DNA of 56,986 bases from Methylocystis sp. (GCF_021731785.1 NZ_JAKFWS010000096.1:1-56986), one strand, 5' to 3'; numbered from the stretch's first letter, positions 28,151 through 38,053 are shown. Notes: generated by a model from the letters alone, not told the origin. A program made the numbers and translations.

Positions 28151-29185
28151 TTAAGCCGCCTTTTTCTTCGGGGCCAGCAGCTTGCGGTTCATCAGCACCT
28201 CCGCGATCTGCACGGCGTTGAGCGCGGCGCCCTTGCGCAGATTATCGCTGACGCACCACAGCACGAGCCCGTTATCGACCGTCGGGTCAGTACGAATGCG
28301 CGAGACATAGGTCGCATCCTCGCCGGCCGCTTCATGCGGCGTGATATAGCCGCCCGGCTCGTGCTTATCGATCACCAGAACGCCAGGTGCCTCGCGCAAA
28401 ATGTCGCGCGCTTCGTCCGCCGAAATCGGCTTCTCGAATTCGATGTTCACCGCTTCCGAATGGCCGATGAAGACCGGCACACGCACGCAGGTCGCGACCA
28501 GCTTGATCTTGGGGTCGAGAATCTTCTTCGTCTCCGCGACCATCTTCCACTCTTCCTTGGTAAAGCCGTCCTCCATGAAGACGTCAATCTGCGGAATGAG
28601 GTTGAAGGCGATGCGCTTGGGAAACTTCTTTGCTGCGACGGGGTCGGAAACGAATACCGAGCGCGTCTGCGCGAAGAGTTCGTCCATCCCCTCTTTGCCG
28701 GCGCCGGAGACCGATTGATAGGTCGAGACGACGACGCGCCTGATCGTCGCTGCGTCGTGCAGCGGCTTCAATGCGACGACCAGTTGCGCCGTCGAGCAGT
28801 TCGGATTGGCAATGATGTTCTTCTTGGCGAATCCCGCAGCGGCGGCGGCGTTCACCTCCGGCACCACCAGCGGGACGTCAGGGTCCATGCGCCAAGCCGA
28901 AGAATTGTCGATGACGACGCAGCCCTGCGCGCCGATTTTTGGCGCCCATTCCTTCGCGACGGCGCCCCCGGCCGACATCAGACAGATGTCGACGTCGGAG
29001 AAATCGTACGAATCAAGCACCTTGCACTTCAGCGTCCGGTCGCCGAAGGAGACTTCCGTGCCGATCGAGCGCGACGACGCCAGCGCAACGATCTCCGAAA
29101 TCGGAAAGCGGCGCTCGGCGAGAATATCCAGCATCTCGCGGCCCACGTTTCCCGTGGCGCCGACGACCGCGACCTTATACGCCAT
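28151..29185 (-). CDS. asd: aspartate-semialdehyde dehydrogenase
   Basis: A 344-residue enzyme that reduces aspartyl phosphate to aspartate semialdehyde with NADPH, feeding lysine, diaminopimelate, threonine and methionine synthesis. It has the nucleotide-binding VAVVGATGNVGREML (5-19), the catalytic cysteine 130 in ANPNCSTAQL, and VSTYQSVSGAGKEGMDEL. ATG 29185 is preferred over a TTG six bases upstream because GGGAG lies at good distance from it. The 201 bases between it and lolA hold no convincing gene. Confidence 0.96.
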   Translation of the reverse strand: MAYKVAVVGATGNVGREMLDILAERRFPISEIVALASSRSIGTEVSFGDRTLKCKVLDSYDFSDVDICLMSAGGAVAKEWAPKIGAQGCVVIDNSSAWRMDPDVPLVVPEVNAAAAAGFAKKNIIANPNCSTAQLVVALKPLHDAATIRRVVVSTYQSVSGAGKEGMDELFAQTRSVFVSDPVAAKKFPKRIAFNLIPQIDVFMEDGFTKEEWKMVAETKKILDPKIKLVATCVRVPVFIGHSEAVNIEFEKPISADEARDILREAPGVLVIDKHEPGGYITPHEAAGEDATYVSRIRTDPTVDNGLVLWCVSDNLRKGAALNAVQIAEVLMNRKLLAPKKKAA

Positions 29186-29221
29186 TATCAAACTCCCGCC
29201 GGAGATCCGGCGTCTCCAGTT

Positions 29222-29596
29222 TTAGAAAGGCATGCCGACCGACATGTTCCCGGAAGGCGACATGCCGATAGGCATTTTGCCGCTGGGCGAACTCGGCTGC
29301 GCAGCTTCCTTCTCTTTTCCTTCTTTTCCCGGCGGCGCCTTACCCGGCGACCAGCCCTCCAGCTCGCCAAACTGGCGGTCGCCGCCGCCCTGTTGCTGCT
29401 GCTGTTGAGCGCCGGTGCGCTGGGATTGCTGCGCCTTGGCCTTTTTTGCCTTCGGCTGCGCCGAGACGGCCCCAGACGCATCGAGCGCGCTCGGATCGAA
29501 CTGAAGCTGCTGGGCGGAAGCGGCCCCGCCGCCCGCCGCCATGAGGCATGCGGCGAGAAACAGCGGGCCGAAAGAAAGACGAGCGCTAGTCGACAT
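29222..29596 (-). CDS. exported Gln-rich hypothetical protein
   Basis: A 124-residue protein with a signal peptide (FGPLFLAACLMAAGGGAASA, cleavage near residue 28). The mature part is low in complexity: a KAKKAKAQQSQ stretch, a run of six glutamines, Lys/Glu/Pro-rich segments, and a C-terminus with two MSPSGNM/MPIGMSPSG-like units. No known family. It lies between asd (36 bases) and sdhB (82 bases) on the same strand. A LAAC within the signal could be read as a lipobox, but the spacing favours cleavage at ASA. Confidence 0.55.
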   Translation of the reverse strand: MSTSARLSFGPLFLAACLMAAGGGAASAQQLQFDPSALDASGAVSAQPKAKKAKAQQSQRTGAQQQQQQGGGDRQFGELEGWSPGKAPPGKEGKEKEAAQPSSPSGKMPIGMSPSGNMSVGMPF

Positions 29597-29678
29597 GGCG
29601 CAAATCTCCGTGGATGTCGGAGTCCGTCCTAAACCGGCGGCGCGGCGGGATCAAGGCGGGCGCTCAGCGGACCTGCGC

Positions 29679-30467
29679 TCAGCGGGCCTGCGCCTCGTCC
29701 TGAGCGATCGCCATGTTTTTCAGCTCCGCGATCGCTTTCGCCGGAGACAGGCTCTTCGGGCAGACCTGGGTGCAGTTCATGATCGTATGGCAGCGGTAAA
29801 GGCGGAAGACGTCATCGACATAGGAGACGCGATCCTTCGTCGCTTCATCGCGCGAGTCCTGCACCCAACGGAACGCCTGCAGCAGCGCCGCGGGACCGAG
29901 AAACTTGTCGGCGTTCCACCAATAGCTCGGACAGGCCGTCGAGCAGCAGGCGCAAAGGATGCATTCATAGAGACCATCAAGCTTGGCGCGCTGCTCCGGC
30001 GACTGCAGCCGTTCCTTCTCGGGGTCAGGTCCGGACCGCAGCCAGGGCTGGATCGCCGCGTATTGTTCATAGAAGATCGTCAGATCGGGCACTAAGTCCT
30101 TGACCACCGCCATATGCGGCAGCGGATAGATTTTGATCGCGCCGTCGATCTCATCCATGCCCTTGGTGCAGGCGAGCGTGTTTAGCCCGCCGATATTCAT
30201 CGAACATGAGCCGCAGATGCCTTCGCGGCAGGAGCGGCGGAAGGCCAGCGTCGGATCGATCTTGTTCTTGATCCAGATCAGCGCGTCGAGAACCATCGGC
30301 CCGCAGTCGTTTGCGTCGATGAAAAAAGTGTCGATGCGCGGATTGGCGCCGTCCTCAGGATTCCACCGATAGATGCGCAACTCGCGGACGCGCTCGGCGC
30401 CTTCGGGCCTCGGCCAGATCTTGCCTTCGGAGATGACGGAGTTCTTGGGTAGCGCGAATTCGACCAT
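29679..30467 (-). CDS. sdhB: succinate dehydrogenase iron-sulfur subunit
   Basis: A 262-residue subunit that carries electrons from the flavin to quinone in complex II. The cysteine clusters for the 2Fe-2S ([18 protein letters not shown] and a later LAC), 4Fe-4S ([17 protein letters not shown]) and 3Fe-4S ([18 protein letters not shown]) centres are all present. The ATG at 30467 lies one base after the sdhA stop codon, so translation is probably coupled. It is the last gene of sdhCDAB. Confidence 0.97.
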   Translation of the reverse strand: MVEFALPKNSVISEGKIWPRPEGAERVRELRIYRWNPEDGANPRIDTFFIDANDCGPMVLDALIWIKNKIDPTLAFRRSCREGICGSCSMNIGGLNTLACTKGMDEIDGAIKIYPLPHMAVVKDLVPDLTIFYEQYAAIQPWLRSGPDPEKERLQSPEQRAKLDGLYECILCACCSTACPSYWWNADKFLGPAALLQAFRWVQDSRDEATKDRVSYVDDVFRLYRCHTIMNCTQVCPKSLSPAKAIAELKNMAIAQDEAQAR

Positions 30468-30468
30468 G

Positions 30469-32301
30469 TCAATACACCCGCGCCTTCGGCTCAATATAAG
30501 CCACTTCATTCGTCATCGTGTAGCTGTGCACCGGGCGGTAATCGATTGAGGTGGTCTTTCTCTCGCGATCGATGGTCGAGAGCGTATGTTTCATCCAGTT
30601 CTTGTCGTCGCGATTAGGGAAATCTTCGCGGGCATGGGCGCCGCGCGACTCGGTGCGATTTGCGGCGCTTTCCATCGTCGTGACCGCCTGCACAATTAGA
30701 TTGTCGTATTCCAGCGTCTCGACCAGATCGGAGTTCCAGATCAGCGAGCGATCGGCAATCTTGACGTCGGCCCCGTCGCGCCAGACGGCGTTGATCAGTT
30801 CGACGCCCTCGGCGAGGACCTCGCCGGTGCGATAGACGGCGCAATGCGACTGCATAGTGCGCTGCATCCTGTCGCGCAACGTGGCGGTGGAAACCGAACC
30901 GTTGGCGTTGCGGAAAAAATCGAGCCGCGACAGCGCGAGATCGGCCGAGTCCGCCGGCAGTTCCGGCTGTGTATCGTTCGGTTTAATGAGTTCGGCGGCG
31001 CGCTGCGCCGCGGCGCGGCCGAAGACGACGAGATCAATGAGCGAATTGGAGCCGAGGCGATTGGCGCCGTGTACGGAAACGCAGGCCCCTTCGCCGAGCG
31101 CCATCAGGCCCGGAACCACCTCGTCGGGATTGCCGTCGCGCTTGCGCAACGCCTCGCCGTGATAATTCGTCGGCACGCCGCCCATGTTGTAATGCACGGT
31201 CGGAATGATCGGGATCGGCTGGCGGGTCACGTCGACGCCGGCGAAGATCTTGGCGCTCTCGGAAATGCCCGGCAGCCGCTCATGCAGAATCTGCGGATCG
31301 AGATGTTCGAGATGGAGATACGCGTGATCCTGATTCTTGCCGACGCCGCGTCCCTCGCGAACCTCGACGGTGATGGCGCGCGAAACCATGTCGCGCGGCG
31401 CGAGATCCTTCACTGAGGGCGCGTAGCGCTCCATGAAGCGCTCGCCTTCGCTGTTCGTCAGATAGCCGCCCTCGCCGCGCGCGCCTTCGGTGATCAGGCA
31501 GCCCGCGCCATAGATGCCGGTCGGGTGAAACTGCACGAACTCCATGTCCTGCAGCGGCAGGCCGGCGCGCAGCGCCATGGCGTTGCCGTCGCCGGTGCAA
31601 GTGTGCGCTGACGTCGCCGAGAGATAGGCGCGGCCATAGCCGCCGGTCGCGAGCACGGTGAGCGCGGCGCGAAAACGGTGAATCGTTCCGTCATCGACCT
31701 TCAGGCACACGACGCCGCGGCAGGCGCCGTCCTGATCCATGATGAGATCGATCGCGAAAAATTCGACGAAGAATTTCGTGTCGAGCTTCAACGCCTGTCC
31801 ATACATCGTATGGAGCATCGCGTGGCCGGTGCGATCGGCGGCGGCGCAGGTGCGCTGCGCCGGCGGACCTTTGCCAAAATCGGTCGTCATGCCCCCGAAC
31901 GGACGCTGATAGATCGTGCCTTCCCTGGTGCGCGAGAAGGGAACGCCCCAATGCTCCAGTTCATAAACCGCGGGCGGCGCGTTGCGGCACATATATTCGA
32001 TGGCGTCCTGGTCGCCGAGCCAGTCGGAGCCCTTGACGGTGTCGTACATGTGCCATTTCCAATCGTCCGGCCCCATATTGCCGAGCGCGGCGGCGATGCC
32101 GCCCTGCGCCGCCACCGTGTGCGAACGCGTGGGAAAGACCTTGGTGACGCAGGCGACGTTCAGTCCCGCCTCGGCGCAGCCGACGACGGCGCGAAGCCCC
32201 GAACCGCCGGCGCCGACGACGACGACGTCAAAGGTGTGATCGACGATCGGATACGCCCGGCCGCCAACCAACACATTTGATGCAGGACCCTGTGCAACCA
32301 T
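30469..32301 (-). CDS. sdhA: succinate dehydrogenase flavoprotein subunit
   Basis: A 610-residue catalytic subunit that oxidises succinate to fumarate. It has the dinucleotide-binding [16 protein letters not shown] (about 26-41), the covalent-FAD histidine 61 in [10 protein letters not shown], the substrate site HPTGIYGAG and the late [10 protein letters not shown]. The ATG at 32301 is chosen over a GTG six bases upstream because AAGG lies about 7 bases before it, but only about 1 base before the GTG. Confidence 0.97.
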   Translation of the reverse strand: MVAQGPASNVLVGGRAYPIVDHTFDVVVVGAGGSGLRAVVGCAEAGLNVACVTKVFPTRSHTVAAQGGIAAALGNMGPDDWKWHMYDTVKGSDWLGDQDAIEYMCRNAPPAVYELEHWGVPFSRTREGTIYQRPFGGMTTDFGKGPPAQRTCAAADRTGHAMLHTMYGQALKLDTKFFVEFFAIDLIMDQDGACRGVVCLKVDDGTIHRFRAALTVLATGGYGRAYLSATSAHTCTGDGNAMALRAGLPLQDMEFVQFHPTGIYGAGCLITEGARGEGGYLTNSEGERFMERYAPSVKDLAPRDMVSRAITVEVREGRGVGKNQDHAYLHLEHLDPQILHERLPGISESAKIFAGVDVTRQPIPIIPTVHYNMGGVPTNYHGEALRKRDGNPDEVVPGLMALGEGACVSVHGANRLGSNSLIDLVVFGRAAAQRAAELIKPNDTQPELPADSADLALSRLDFFRNANGSVSTATLRDRMQRTMQSHCAVYRTGEVLAEGVELINAVWRDGADVKIADRSLIWNSDLVETLEYDNLIVQAVTTMESAANRTESRGAHAREDFPNRDDKNWMKHTLSTIDRERKTTSIDYRPVHSYTMTNEVAYIEPKARVY

Positions 32302-32406
32302 CGTCACGCCTTCTCAAGATGTCATTCGATCGAACGCAGTTTCGCTGCGTCGTTACTAGGCGAGTTCATTGATGCCGAACAAGCGCTGTCGCCGGCATCC
32401 GTCGGA

Positions 32407-32802
32407 CTACTTCGGCGCGGCGATGAGGAGGATGGCGACGACCCAGAGCGCCGCGATCGCGCGCGACGCCCATAGGTTGGCGACGAGCGCCTGCGCCTTC
32501 AAAGCTTCGTCATGCACATAGTCTTCGATGATATCGTCCATGCCCTTACGCGCATGGATCATGCCGACGACGCCGAACGCAAGAAGCACGAGCGCAGGAA
32601 TCGGCCTGCCGATTTCGGCGCGCACGCCGTCCAGCGGCTTGCCGGCAATTCCAAGAATCCACCAGGCGCTTAGGGCGCCGAGCGGGATAAGCGCATAAGA
32701 AGTCAGGCGCATGAATTGCGCGTGAGGCGAACCGCCGTGGTCGGAAACATAGGCGTCGCCCGTCCCGGTTCGACCGCTCTTGAATCTTGTCGAAACCGAC
32801 AT
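32407..32802 (-). CDS. sdhD: succinate dehydrogenase membrane anchor SdhD
   Basis: A 131-residue membrane anchor with three spans (about 32-50, 68-85, 108-127). HARKGMDDIIEDYVHDE between the second and third spans is the alphaproteobacterial SdhD signature and bears a likely haem-ligand histidine. It contributes to the quinone pocket with SdhC. It starts 13 bases after sdhC. Confidence 0.93.
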   Translation of the reverse strand: MSVSTRFKSGRTGTGDAYVSDHGGSPHAQFMRLTSYALIPLGALSAWWILGIAGKPLDGVRAEIGRPIPALVLLAFGVVGMIHARKGMDDIIEDYVHDEALKAQALVANLWASRAIAALWVVAILLIAAPK

Positions 32803-32815
32803 GAGTTCGCTCCGC

Positions 32816-33223
32816 CTAACTCGCCAGCGTCTTGAAGATGTAGAGGAGCAGCGTCAGCAGGATTCCGCCGACGAGCGTCCCTTGCGCCAGCAGTTCGCGC
32901 CCCTGCGGGTCCATATACAAGCCACGATCCCAGAGCGCATGTCGTACGCCGCCGAGCAGATGATGGAAGATCGCCCAAACGATCATCAATATGATGAGAT
33001 TGCCGACGAAGCCCGAGGCGATCCAGGACACGGCGGAGAATGCGCCTCCGCCGATCGCGGCGCCGAGCAGAAACAGCGTCAGCAGCGCCATGCCGGCGTA
33101 AAGCCCTGCGCCAGTGATGCGATGGGCGATCGACATCATCATTGTCAGGATGGGCTTGAAGATCGTCAGATGCGGCGACAGCGGCCGCCGCGCGGCGCGC
33201 CTGTCTGTGTCGGCGTCGGCCAT
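32816..33223 (-). CDS. sdhC: succinate dehydrogenase cytochrome b556 subunit
   Basis: A 135-residue first gene of the sdh operon. RPLSPHLTIFKPILTMMMS then IAHRITGAGL (His34) is the family pattern, and FHHLLGGVRHALWD bears the haem-ligand histidine. Three membrane spans are visible. The ATG at 33223 has GAGGG at the right distance; an upstream in-frame start adds 16 residues with no support. The operon promoter should lie between 33224 and the divergent side at about 33384. Confidence 0.93.
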   Translation of the reverse strand: MADADTDRRAARRPLSPHLTIFKPILTMMMSIAHRITGAGLYAGMALLTLFLLGAAIGGGAFSAVSWIASGFVGNLIILMIVWAIFHHLLGGVRHALWDRGLYMDPQGRELLAQGTLVGGILLTLLLYIFKTLAS

Positions 33224-33384
33224 ATGGAACCCTCTCGCATGCGGCCGATCTGCTTCTCGGAACGCTTCCAAGCAGATAATTCAATTGTTGCGGCGCCGCA
33301 ACTACGAGCCGTCAGCAACGCCGCGCGCATGCAAAAGCCACGTCGCCGGGGCTTTTTGCCGCTGGCGTACTATAGCACTCGAGC

Positions 33385-34110
33385 TTAGTAGCCCGCCATC
33401 GAAGGACCGGGAGGCGCTAGAAGCCAGTTGAAGCGGTAGTTTACGCCAGCGCGAACAGTGTTGAGATGCGCGCGCTGCTGGATTTCGACGATGACCGGCG
33501 CAATGTAGATCGGGTCGTAATTCGCGCCGAAGTTTGCGTAAAGATATTCGACCTTGGCCGACCAGTTCGGCAGGAAGGCGTATTCGAGCCCTCCGCCCAC
33601 CGTCCAGCCGGTTCCAGTGCGCGCTTGAGAGCCAAGCCATCCGTAGTTGAGACGCAGGTCGCCATAGGCGAAGCCGCCTGTCCCGTATAGGAGCAACCGC
33701 GAATTGAGCAGCGACACGCCCGCGCGGCCGCGCACCGTGCCAAACCAGCCGACGCTGCGCGTCGCGCCAAACAACTGATTGCCGCCGCCGACGCTCGAAC
33801 CCTGGAAATCAGTTTCAACGCCAGCGACAAAGAGCGGCGTGAACTGATAGTTGTAGCCGATCTGGGCGCCGCCGATCACGCCGCCGGCATTGGGCGCGGT
33901 TAGCGCCGGATAGAACCAGTTTCCATAGTCGTATCGATCAAGCCATCCGCCGCCGAGATTGAGGCCGACGTAAATGCCTGTCCAGGTGAAAACCGGCGGC
34001 GGCGGAATATAGACGGGCGGCGGCTCCTTGCGCGACGGCAGGTCGGCCGCCGATGCGGACATGACGGCCAGGGACGCCGCGACGGCGAGGCCGAAAGCTG
34101 GTTTTTTCAT
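33385..34110 (-). CDS. Omp25-like outer-membrane beta-barrel protein
   Basis: A 241-residue protein with a signal peptide (MKKPAFGLAVAASLAVMSASA-AD), a proline-rich linker (PPPVYIPPPPVFTWTG), and an eight-strand barrel pattern typical of the rhizobial Omp25/Omp31 group (WTGIYVGLNLGGGW, IGGAQIGYNYQF, GRAGVSLL, YGTGGFAYG, GWTVGGGLEYAF, KVEYLYANFG, VRAGVNYRF). In most relatives the protein ends at NYRF; here 13 more residues follow. GAGG precedes the ATG. Role: structural porin-like protein of the outer membrane. Confidence 0.85.
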   Translation of the reverse strand: MKKPAFGLAVAASLAVMSASAADLPSRKEPPPVYIPPPPVFTWTGIYVGLNLGGGWLDRYDYGNWFYPALTAPNAGGVIGGAQIGYNYQFTPLFVAGVETDFQGSSVGGGNQLFGATRSVGWFGTVRGRAGVSLLNSRLLLYGTGGFAYGDLRLNYGWLGSQARTGTGWTVGGGLEYAFLPNWSAKVEYLYANFGANYDPIYIAPVIVEIQQRAHLNTVRAGVNYRFNWLLAPPGPSMAGY

Positions 34111-34269
34111 GAGAACCTCGATGGTGCGTTCTTCGAACGCCAGCGCCCCCGCCGGTTTTGAAATGAATGGCCAACAATGGCGTAATTTTGGAAGATTTAT
34201 GCTTGTTTTTCAATGTTTAAGCGACATGCTTAGCCGTCGGTTAACGCGCTTGTTCCACAGCGCTGCTCG

Positions 34270-35490
34270 TTAACCGGCTTGAGCCGTCCCCCGCCGACCG
34301 GTTCGATGACCGTCCGCCCCAAGCGCGACAAGCGCCAGCGCCGCGCAAAGAGCGCCCGCCCAGAAGGCGGCCGCCGGGCCGAAGGCGTCCCAAAGCGCGC
34401 CGGCGCCTGCGCTCGCGACAAGCAGCGCGAAGCCGCTCGCCAGGTTGAACACCCCAAAGGCCGAGGCGCGCAGCGCCGCCGGCGCGACGTCGGCGACAAG
34501 CGCGGCGAGCAGGCCCTGGGTGAGGCCCATGTGCAGGCCCCAGAGCGTTACGCCGAGCCACACAAGCGGCAAATGCTCAGCGCTGGCGAGCGCGGCGTCG
34601 GCGGCGATCAGCGCGACAAGACCGGCCATCAGCGGCGTCTTGCGGTCGCCGCGATCTGAAAAGGCGCCGACGGGATAAGAGGCGCCCGCATAAACGACAT
34701 TCATCGCGACGAGCACCAGCGGCGCAAGCGCTTCGGGCAGTCCGACGTCGCGCGCCTTCAGGATGAGGAACGCCTCGGAAAAGCGCGCGAGACTGAAGAC
34801 GACGCCGATCGCGACAACTATCCAGAACGGACCGCCAAGCCGCCGGATTTCATCCCGGTGCAGCGGAAATCGCGCCGGCCGCGGCGGCCGGGACGATTGC
34901 GGCTCGCGCACGCCGAGCGCCAGCACCGCGACGGCGAACGCCGCTGGAATCGTCGCGATCCAGAACACCAAAGGGATGCTGTTGGCGGAGAGCCACATAA
35001 CGGCGACCGCGACGGCCGGCCCGAGGAAGGCGCCGACCGTATCGAGCGACTGGCGAAGCCCGAAGGCCGCGCCCCGCAAAGGCGGCGGCGTCACGTCGGC
35101 GACAAGCGCGTCGCGCGGCGCCCCGCGTATGCCTTTGCCGACGCGATCGATGACGCGCGCTGCCATGACCCAGGCGACATTCGGCGCAAGCGGAAACATC
35201 GGCTTGGTCAGCGCCGCAAGGCCGTAGCCGATGATCGCCAGCTGCTTGCGCCGCCCGAACCAGTCCGACAGCGCGCCGGAGAAAATCTTGACGATCGAGG
35301 CGGTCGCCTCGGCGACGCCGTCGATGACGCCGACTTCGGCCATCGAGGCGCCCATTGCGCCAACGAGATAGATCGGCAGCAGCGCATGGATCATCTCGGA
35401 GGAGAAATCCATGAGCAGCGACACGATCCCGAGCGCCCAGACGCCGGAAGGAATGGCGCGCAGACGCGAAAGGCCATTGAACTCGCTCAT
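34270..35490 (-). CDS. MFS transporter
   Basis: A 406-residue major-facilitator transporter with twelve hydrophobic segments. Signature-like sequence is GALSDWFGRRKQLAIIGYG after span 2 and AFSDRGDRKTPLMAGL in the second half. Substrate unknown; GKGIRGAPRDALVADVTPP resembles a group of uncharacterised MFS proteins. The ATG at 35490 is chosen because the 63 codons upstream run through a repeat (35513-35570). It is monocistronic as far as can be seen. Confidence 0.85.
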   Translation of the reverse strand: MSEFNGLSRLRAIPSGVWALGIVSLLMDFSSEMIHALLPIYLVGAMGASMAEVGVIDGVAEATASIVKIFSGALSDWFGRRKQLAIIGYGLAALTKPMFPLAPNVAWVMAARVIDRVGKGIRGAPRDALVADVTPPPLRGAAFGLRQSLDTVGAFLGPAVAVAVMWLSANSIPLVFWIATIPAAFAVAVLALGVREPQSSRPPRPARFPLHRDEIRRLGGPFWIVVAIGVVFSLARFSEAFLILKARDVGLPEALAPLVLVAMNVVYAGASYPVGAFSDRGDRKTPLMAGLVALIAADAALASAEHLPLVWLGVTLWGLHMGLTQGLLAALVADVAPAALRASAFGVFNLASGFALLVASAGAGALWDAFGPAAAFWAGALCAALALVALGADGHRTGRRGTAQAG

Positions 35491-35512
35491 GAACTTTTCG
35501 GGCTCGCGCGCT

Positions 35513-35690
35513 GACCCTCTTCCTTCGGGAGAGGGTGATCGCCGGAGGCGACCGGGTGAGGGCTTGCCCGTCCAATATGTCGGCCGCGCAAAATCACCCC
35601 CCGGCGTTACGCAAACACACGCAACGCGGCAACCCCTGACAGAGAAAACCGGAGGGAGCCCGCGCTTGCCCTCTCCCAATGAGCGACAAT
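35513..35690. repeat. CCCTCTTCC/GGGAGAGGG repeat region
   Basis: The 222-base gap between the MFS gene and the mocR-type gene holds ACCCTCTTCCTTCGGGAGAG then GGTGATCGCC...CGACCGGGTGAGGG (35514-35565), and a second half-copy GCCCTCTCCCAATGAG (35668-35683). This is the same family as 7318-7490. No gene is seen in it. Confidence 0.6.
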
Positions 35691-35712
35691 CGCGCGCGCT
35701 GCATTCCGCGCT

Positions 35713-37263
35713 TCAGGCGAAAACAGGTCCCGTGGGCGCGGTTTCCTTCAGCGCCTGCGCCAGCCGCGCGATCCCGGTCTCGATCTCCCTTTCGGTAAGC
35801 GCGACGAAGCCGAGCATCAGCAGCCGGTCACCGCCGTCATTCTCGTCGAAGCGCAGCGCCGAACCCGTCGCCAGCGAACAGACGCCGACGCCGGCGGCAA
35901 GGCCTCTTTTCTCTACCTCGGCCGCGTCCGGAAAACCGTCCGGCAATTTCCAGACGAGATGCATGCCGGCCTGATCGCCGTAAATCTCGCAGGCGCCGAA
36001 ATGAGTCTTGAGCGCCCCGAGCAGCGCGTCGCGACGCTCGCGATAGAGCTGGCGGATGCGTCGCAAATGGCGTCCGAATTCGCCGCTCGACATGAAATCC
36101 GCCATCGCCGCCTGTTCAAGCCAGCTCTGGCCGTTGTTCATCAGCATTTTCATCCGCCGGCCGGCTTCGGCGAGCCGGCGGGGCAGCACGACATAGCCAA
36201 GACGCAGTCCCGGCCCCATGCATTTCGAGAAAGTGCCGAGGTAGATGACGCGCTCATTGCGATCGAGGCCCTTCAGCGCGGTCAGCGGCGAACCGACGAA
36301 GCGGAAGTCGCTGTCGTAATCGTCTTCCATTATGTAGGCGTCATATTGCGTCGCCCAGGCGAGCAGCTCCAGCCGGCGCTGCAGGCTCATCGTTACGCCG
36401 ATCGGATATTGATGCGATGGCGTGACATAGGCGACGGCGCCCGTAGTTTTCGGCAGTCGAGCGACATCGAGCCCGTCCTGGTCGACAGGCACGGGATGAA
36501 GCGTCGCCCCGAGGCTTTCGAGCACGAAAGCCGCGCCCTGATAGCAGGGCGATTCGACGACGGCGGCGCAGCCCGGCCTGACAAGCAGGCGCCCGACCAG
36601 GTTGAAGCCGTCCTGGCAACCGCCGACGATGACGATCTGCTCCGGATCGGCGACGACGCCGCGCGCCGGCGCGAGATGTTTGGCGATCGCGCGCCGCAGC
36701 TCCATCAGTCCGGCGGGATCGTTATAGCTGGTGAGATTGGCGCCAACCGATTTCAGCCGATTCTTGATGTGGTGCGACCAGGCCTTGAGCGGAAAGGATC
36801 GCGCGTCAGGCCGGCCGACCCAGAAATCGGCGGCGAGACGGCGGCGCTCGGGATCGGCGAGGCGATGGGTGCGCAAGGTGCCGCAGGGCGGCGGCGCTTG
36901 GTCCGCAGCCTCCTGCTCTTTCGCCGGCGGCCCGCGATGGCCGGCCGACAGAAACGCCGTATCCGGCAGGTCGGGCGAGACGAAGGTGCCGACATAGGGC
37001 CTGGTGCGGATATAGCCCTCGGCGATCAGCCGCTCATAGGCGAGAACCGCGGTGTTGCGCGAAACGCCGAGCTGGCTGCTGAGTTCGCGCGTGGTCGGCA
37101 TCGGATCGTCGCACTTAAGCTGACCGTTGAGGATCATCGAGCGTATCTGATCGAAAATCTGATTCTGCAGAGTGGTCTTTTCCGACTCGGCCAGAATTAT
37201 CGACAGTTGCACATGCCCGCTCTTAACGACGCGCGCCGGTCGATCGGTGGTCGTAAAGGTCAT
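35713..37263 (-). CDS. MocR-family transcriptional regulator (GntR HTH plus aminotransferase domain)
   Basis: A 516-residue protein. An N-terminal winged helix of the GntR type (about 28-95: FDQIRSMILNGQLKCDDPMP, TTRELSSQLGVSRNTAVLAY) is fused to a fold-type I aminotransferase-like domain (about 130-500) with the PLP-lysine at 347 in TFSKCMGPGLRLGY and EDDYDSDFRF upstream. MocR proteins sense a metabolite through PLP and act as regulators, not as aminotransferases. It points away from the small gene at 37511, a divergent arrangement that often means control of the neighbour. Targets cannot be read. Confidence 0.88.
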   Translation of the reverse strand: MTFTTTDRPARVVKSGHVQLSIILAESEKTTLQNQIFDQIRSMILNGQLKCDDPMPTTRELSSQLGVSRNTAVLAYERLIAEGYIRTRPYVGTFVSPDLPDTAFLSAGHRGPPAKEQEAADQAPPPCGTLRTHRLADPERRRLAADFWVGRPDARSFPLKAWSHHIKNRLKSVGANLTSYNDPAGLMELRRAIAKHLAPARGVVADPEQIVIVGGCQDGFNLVGRLLVRPGCAAVVESPCYQGAAFVLESLGATLHPVPVDQDGLDVARLPKTTGAVAYVTPSHQYPIGVTMSLQRRLELLAWATQYDAYIMEDDYDSDFRFVGSPLTALKGLDRNERVIYLGTFSKCMGPGLRLGYVVLPRRLAEAGRRMKMLMNNGQSWLEQAAMADFMSSGEFGRHLRRIRQLYRERRDALLGALKTHFGACEIYGDQAGMHLVWKLPDGFPDAAEVEKRGLAAGVGVCSLATGSALRFDENDGGDRLLMLGFVALTEREIETGIARLAQALKETAPTGPVFA

Positions 37264-37510
37264 CGCTGCACACTCCTGGGCGCAAGCTAATGCGCTCTTA
37301 TTCCACGCGCATAGGTCCACAGGGAAGGTAAGCGTTGGCGCCAACTTTGGCAGGCTTTGCGGGCGACGGCGTCAGCCAGAGCAAGAAAGGCCTTTTTTAA
37401 GCTGGCGCCATCAGGTTCCTCGTTCCTGGCGCTTTTGCTCGAACGCGGATTGCGGAAAGCTGCGATGGCGCGTTCAGAGGCGCCAAAATACTACATCCAG
37501 GGAGACCGGA

Positions 37511-37714
37511 ATGCCGTTTTCGAACTCGCGCTTGATGCCGTTGGCGTTTTGGGTCGGCTTTCTCGCCCTGGGCCTCGCCACCAATGTCAATCACGAAACA
37601 AAGGCCCGAGGCGTCGCGCGCGACAAGCACGAAATGAGCGTCGCCAGCGCGGCCGGCAAGCGCCTTCCCTTGCTGTTGATGCAGGATACAAGTCAGACCA
37701 TCGTTCGCGACTGA
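37511..37714 (+). CDS. small membrane or exported protein
   Basis: A 67-residue protein starting at ATG 37511 with GGAG six bases upstream. It has an N-terminal hydrophobic segment (LMPLAFWVGFLALGLATNV, about 8-26), then a charged part and a final LPLLLMQDTSQTIVRD. The hydrophobic part could be a signal or a membrane span. No family is recognised. It is divergent from the MocR gene (247 bases between) and followed by a good terminator, which supports its being a real transcript. Confidence 0.5.
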   Translation: MPFSNSRLMPLAFWVGFLALGLATNVNHETKARGVARDKHEMSVASAAGKRLPLLLMQDTSQTIVRD

Positions 37715-37739
37715 GCCCGCGACATTTTTTTCGTCTTTG

Positions 37740-37763
37740 CGCCGCGCGAGCGGCGTTTTTTTT
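37740..37763 (+). terminator. rho-independent terminator of the small gene
   Basis: Stem CGCCG (37740-37744) and CGGCG (37751-37755) with a six-base loop, then eight T (37756-37763). It lies 26 bases after the stop at 37714 and also close to the end of the convergent gene. Confidence 0.65.
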
Positions 37764-37774
37764 AGCGCCGTTTT

Positions 37775-38053
37775 TTATGATTTGCGCACGGGCGCGAGGC
37801 GGTTCAGCACCGTAATCGACAGGAAGCCGCCGATCCAGGCGCCCACCGCCGCGAACGCCACATAAGCCCAGTTCGACGTGTAACTGATCACCGCAAAGGC
37901 CGAGAGCAGATACCAGATGCTGCTCCAACTCGCTGCGGCGACCCGCCGGCGCTCGGACACGGCCGCGTTGAAGAACACATAGACCGCGTCGGTGATGGCG
38001 GTCGAAGCCGCGACGCCGATCCCGATCAGCGGGTCAATGTTGGGCAGGTCCAT
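37775..38053 (-). CDS. small inner-membrane protein, unknown
   Basis: A 92-residue protein with hydrophobic segments at about 8-30, 42-60 and 64-84 and a basic loop (SERRR) between the first two. The ATG has GGGAGACG upstream. I do not recognise a family. The even spacing of three short spans suggests a membrane-embedded protein of about the size of small transporters or anchors. It is convergent with the small gene at 37511. Confidence 0.55.
   Translation of the reverse strand: MDLPNIDPLIGIGVAASTAITDAVYVFFNAAVSERRRVAAASWSSIWYLLSAFAVISYTSNWAYVAFAAVGAWIGGFLSITVLNRLAPVRKS

Noticed and set aside
27954..28154. 66-codon frame between lolA and asd
   Set aside because: It has no ribosome-binding site, no motif and overlaps the asd end; probably noncoding.
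29222..29596. Lipobox reading (LAAC) for the Gln-rich protein
   Set aside because: The hydrophobic stretch continues after the cysteine to an ASA cleavage site, so a lipoprotein is less likely.
28007..29632. 541-codon open frame on the plus strand across asd and the Gln-rich gene
   Set aside because: It is antisense to an unmistakable asd gene; composition is His/Arg/Asp-rich and meaningless.
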